DNA from: Brachynemurus nebulosus
Lineage: Eukaryota; Arthropoda; Insecta; Neuroptera; Myrmeleontidae
Assembly (NCBI GenBank): GCA_035578155.1
Contig: JAPWDM010000008.1
Span: 31,715,780 to 31,779,779 of the forward strand
Reading direction: 5' to 3'
DNA length: 64,000 nucleotides
Shown here: piece after piece, positions 60,414-64,000 of the stretch
How positions within the stretch are numbered: the first letter of the stretch is position 1
Layout of the letters: each line of letters begins with the position of its first letter
Notes under the pieces: model-generated
Databases searched by the model: none
Told to the model about the DNA's origin: nothing
What the model saw: only the letters and a program-made list of their open reading frames with translations
Made by a program: the position numbers and the translations under genes

Positions 60414-61640
60414 AGACAGTTCAACCGCGACAGTTCAACCCCGACAGTCCAACCGACGACAAATCAACCTAACGAGAGATCAACCTAACGACAGATCGAC
60501 CGATGACAGATCAACCGACGACAATTCAACCTAACGATATTTTAACTGAAGATAATTTAACCGTTGTACAATTTATTAACTAATAAGAACAAAATTATTT
60601 GAATTTTATCTAGCAATGATATTTGCCTCCCTTGAGATTTGAGACTAAATAAGTATTTATGTAGTTTCAAGTCTCAAGGGTGACTCTTTACACAATTAAG
60701 GGTACACTATTTGGTTGGGTTGTGTTGGATTTGGTTACCTTTCGTTGAATTCGATTAGTTTAGGTGTTGTCTGGTTAGGTTAATCTGTTAAGTTGTATTT
60801 GGTTACGTTAGGTTGGGTTTGTTTATAATTTGTTGAATTCGGTTAGTTTAGGCTGGTTTGGTTAGGTTAAGTAGGATTTGTTTACAATTTGTTGAGTTCG
60901 GTTAGTTTAGGTTGGGTTTGGTTAGGTTAGGTTTGTTTATAATTTGTTGAGTTCGGTTAGTTTAGGCTAGTTTTAGTTGGGTTAAGTTGGGTTTGCTTAT
61001 AATTTATTGAGTTCGGTTACTTCAGGTTCGGTTTGGTTATGTTAGGTTGTTTTATATTAGGTTAAGATAAGTTTGCTTATAATTTGTTGAATTCAGTGAA
61101 CTCAGGCTGGCTTTGGTTAGGTTAGGTTGGGTTTGTTTACAATATAATTTACTGAGTTGGGTTAGTCCAGGTTCAGTTTGGTTACGTTAGGTTGTATTAG
61201 GTTAGGTTATGATGGGTTTATTTATAATTTATTGAATTCAGTTAGTTTAGGTTAGGCTTGGTTAAGTCAGGTTTCATTTGGTTAAATTGTGTTTAGTTAG
61301 GTTAGGTTACTTTTACTTATGATTTGTTGAGTTTGATTAGTTTAGGTTGGGTTTGGTTAGGTTACGTTAGATTTGTTTATAGTTTATTGAATTGGGTTAG
61401 TTCAGGTTGGATTTAGTTAATTTATATATTAGTGTTAAGCAGTTAGAATCTCCTGTGGTTTAACTGTTCTACGGTTCAATTGTCGTTTGGTTTAACTGTC
61501 GTTAGGCTGAACTATCTTGAAGTTGAATTGTCATCGGCTAATCTGTCGTTAGGTGGAATTGTCGTCGGTTGATCTGTCGTCAGGTTGAACTGTCGTCGGT
61601 TGAACTGTCGCGGTTTAACTGTCGCGGTTGAACTGTCCTC
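60414..61640. mobile_element. Element with minisatellite inverted ends and TTAGG-like core
   Basis: Left end: about ten head-to-tail units of 14-16 bp, consensus GACAGTTCAACCGAC. Right end (about 61448-61640): about a dozen of the complement, GTCGGTTGAACTGTC. Between them, 60705-61432 is a degenerate 60-75-bp tandem repeat built on GGTTAGGTTGGGTTTG and TTTATAATTTGTTGAGTTCG. No coding frame. Outermost bases TAGTGAACCG and, inverted, AAGTAAACCG pair. Confidence 0.75.
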
Positions 61641-62900
61641 GGTTTACTTGTTACCTCTGGCTGCCTCAATTATACATTGATATAATTAGTCTCTATAGTA
61701 TAATATATAATATGTTCATTAGTTTGTGGTTTCTAGCCTCTAAACTAGAAGAACCCCTTAAAAACTCTTTAAAATTGAAGAGTTCATTACCTTTTTTTAC
61801 CAAACACATTCCGTTAGATGCAAAATCAATGATAATACAAATTAGATAAAAATTCTGATGGTAATTTTTCATGCATATTTTAAATCTTTATATCTATAGT
61901 TAATTATTTTACCGGTTGGTAATATTAACAAAATGGAATCAAATGATTTCTTTATTTTATTTTACTTTATTTTTTTTTTACGTCTGCACAGAAAGACTGT
62001 AAGAAACTGCAAAAATAAAAATAAATATTTACTTTCGTTACGGGTTATTATGGCCAGAATTGTCTGTTTTCAATTTCCTAATGAAATTATATCCGTTTTA
62101 ATGTCTACTACCATGTGTTCCAACACTATCAACGATCAATTTTTAATATTTTTCTTAAATATTCAACAAATCTTGCCAAAAAATTGGCCTTTTTAGTCTC
62201 CATATAACAATTTTGTGGGTCGTTTTTGGATAGTTGTAAAAAAACTAGATTACAATTAATCGTGTTGGAACATATTTTAGAAAAATACTTTTGGTACACG
62301 CGGTACCATGTTTATATTTACAAATACTTATTGAAATTAAAAAGATTCCTCTGTTTAGTAGTCTCTATACCTACATATAATATACTTTTTTCTACGTACA
62401 AAGTAGTAGGTATACATTTTAAAATTAAATCCAATATAAAATTAAGGAGATTCAACACCAGGCTTGCACCAACACCATTGGCGGAGTGGCCCCATAGTGC
62501 ACCCGAGAGGGAAGTAGGATATTTTATATTCATTAAATTTTATAACGTCTTCCTTTTATTTTAATTAAATTATGTTTACAAAAATAATATAAATTCCTTT
62601 TGAGTTTGCATCTTGGGCATTTTTTCCGATGCTGTTTAGTGTTTACTATTGTGTTTTGTACGGATACAAACATTTTTGTTGCTCACTGTTTGCTCTTTTG
62701 GTGGTGTTGAGATGGTTTGTTAAGAATTAAAATTAGTTCATTAAGATTTTATATACTCTTTTTTTTAAAAAAATAAAATATAAACGTGGTTGAGCTTATG
62801 TTTTTATTTATTGCTAAATGGTAAGTATTTAATTTAATTAAAATTGTTTTTTATTTAAATCGTGTATGACTCTAACGTAAAAATCATTATAAGCGAGTGA
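61641..62900. other. No gene seen
   Basis: AT-rich. A short GC-richer scrap near 62455-62515 (ACCATTGGCGGAGTGGCCCC) is unassigned. Confidence 0.4.
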
Positions 62901-63016
62901 ATGTAAGATACCCCTGTCGTAGCATCTGCATAACAGAGTGAATTTCCAAAAATTGTACACTGACGAATCTCATAAACCACCTGTAGGTATTCATCTAAAA
63001 TAGTTTATCTCTCTAA

Positions 63017-63441
63017 GGCTGGTCGTCCATTGAATGCGGAAATATGCTATATTTAATTCGGACGAATACGCATGAAACCGGACGGATGATCCAAACAGCT
63101 GTGAAGCTATACATCCTCGTCCATTGAAAGCGTCTCGTTCGTCCGTTTCCGTGCGTATAATTGCGACGTGCAATGTTGTTTGGATTTGTCGCGCGAAGAA
63201 GTCCGTTCCATGAGATTTTCATTTTTATTGCAATGAAATTGAAGGTAACTTACAATTACATCTGTGTACGATTGCATATTACGTGCATCTATAGCTTGAG
63301 AAAAAGAAAATTAGAAAGAAAAATACTGACGAACATTGGGCTAGTGGACGAACAGTATACATATCATTTCGGACGAACGCAAACGTGCGTAGTCGTCTGA
63401 ATCAAATGTCGCAGTTGTTCGCAACGAATGGACGACCAGCC
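63017..63441. mobile_element. PIF/Harbinger-like MITE with TAA duplication, 425 bp
   Basis: TAA at 63014-63016 and 63442-63444; ends GGCTGGTCGTCCATTGAATG and, inverted, GGCTGGTCGTCCATTCGTTG. Removing it restores CTCTCTAACAGTG, which matches the uninterrupted paralogue CTTTCTAACGGTG at about 63860, confirming the boundaries. Confidence 0.88.
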
Positions 63442-63541
63442 TAACAGTGAAAAAATTTTCAGTCAGTTAAGTAGTTAATTTTTGGTGCTTTCGGATCCTC
63501 AGGGCCTTGACGAATCTCATATAGTACTTATAGTATATATC

Positions 63542-63832
63542 CAGGGCCGAAATTTGTCGCCAAAAAATAGAACTGGTGAGCGAACAAAAAAAAAAAAACG
63601 TCGTCTAACGCCCCCTTCTTGGTCCAACACTTTTCGCTACAAGCAAAAAATGTCTCTCTTACTTTCTATGGGCCCCCTCAATTTTTCCCAAAACATAATA
63701 ACAATTGCCGCCCAGAATTAAAAAAAACCTTTTCTCATTTTCGTCGGGCCCCTAATGACGCCTCCGGACCTCCCTTGTAAACTCAGACCGCCGGGCAGTT
63801 GCTCCACCTGCCCTACCTTTTCGCCGGCCCTG
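63542..63832. mobile_element. hAT-like MITE, 291 bp
   Basis: Ends CAGGGCCGAAA and, inverted, CAGGGCCGGCGAAA. Flanking octamers TATATATC and GATGTATC agree at 6 of 8 positions. Internal GGGCCCCTAATGACGCCTCC block is shared with 23209-23380. Confidence 0.8.
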
Positions 63833-64000
63833 GATGTATCAATTTTAAAAAAAGTAACTTTCTAACGGTGATAAAATTTTCACAATCGGTTGGGTAGTTT
63901 ATTTTTGGCGATTTTGAGACGCCAAGACTCTGGCGAACCTCATATAACGTAACCTATATCCACGAAAAATAGTTTAGCTCTTTAACAATGAACAAATTCT

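Larger units (their letters stand above)
62905..64000. repeat. Diverged repeat array interrupted by two MITEs
   Basis: Blocks at about 62960-63013, 63445-63541 and 63868-63990 share GACGAATCTCATA, AAAATTTTCA and GTAGTTAATTTTTGG-type sequence in the same order. They are successive copies of one unit, now separated by the insertions 63017-63441 and 63542-63832. The array runs off the window. Confidence 0.6.

Noticed and set aside
60705..61432. TTAGG-type sequence as a true telomere
   Set aside because: Repeats are irregular, mixed with a 60-75-bp unit and enclosed by inverted minisatellites; it is interstitial, not a chromosome end.
1..64000. Search for viral genes, endogenous viral relics, CRISPR arrays or bacterial insertions
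   Set aside because: No capsid, polymerase, integrase or spacer-repeat pattern was recognisable; the only RT-like sequence is a non-LTR retrotransposon relic.

Overview
This is eukaryotic, almost certainly insect, DNA. It is strongly AT-rich, has no operons or closely packed reading frames, carries GT-AG spliced exons separated by very long introns, and is full of DNA-transposon remnants of kinds common in insects: IS630/Tc1/mariner, pogo-like, hAT, piggyBac-like, PIF/Harbinger-like, plus a non-LTR reverse-transcriptase relic and a Penelope-like tail. The order cannot be fixed from the sequence alone. A degenerate TTAGG-like array at 60.7-61.4 kb weakly argues against Diptera.

The only host protein-coding gene I can support lies on the minus strand. 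Three exons, at 53318-53159, 29605-29400 and 15917-15772, have consensus splice sites and join in one reading frame across introns of about 23.6 and 13.5 kb. The last exon ends in a stop codon, followed by an AATAAA signal. Together they encode the 169-residue C-terminal part of a very acidic protein, about 43% Asp+Glu. I do not recognise the protein, and its upstream exons probably lie beyond 53.3 kb or outside the window.

Layout. 1-15.7 kb is downstream of that gene: a Penelope-like tail, a 103-bp tandem duplication, a 2.9-kb TIR element holding a long foldback, a GC-rich hairpin, an (AT)n tract and several MITEs. 15.7-15.9 kb is the terminal exon. 15.9-29.4 kb is an intron with a decayed mariner with ~600-bp inverted repeats, a 1.56-kb near-perfect palindrome, paired hairpin repeats and a TTAA element. 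29.4-29.6 kb is the middle exon. 29.6-53.2 kb is the longest intron: TIR elements, a foldback carrying two tRNA-Thr-like genes, piggyBac-like MITEs, a hAT deletion derivative with the start of its transposase, a non-LTR RT relic, an 870-bp palindrome and pogo-like MITEs. 53.2-64 kb lies upstream of the earliest recognised exon: a 3-kb nested TIR element, an element whose ends are 15-bp minisatellites around a TTAGG-like core, and a repeat family split by two datable MITE insertions.

Apart from the spliced gene and the two tRNA-like genes, nearly everything explainable is mobile-element structure. Inverted-repeat architecture is unusually dense, with palindromes of 0.1-1.6 kb recurring throughout. 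I saw no evidence of a defence system, CRISPR array, viral gene set or metabolic cluster.
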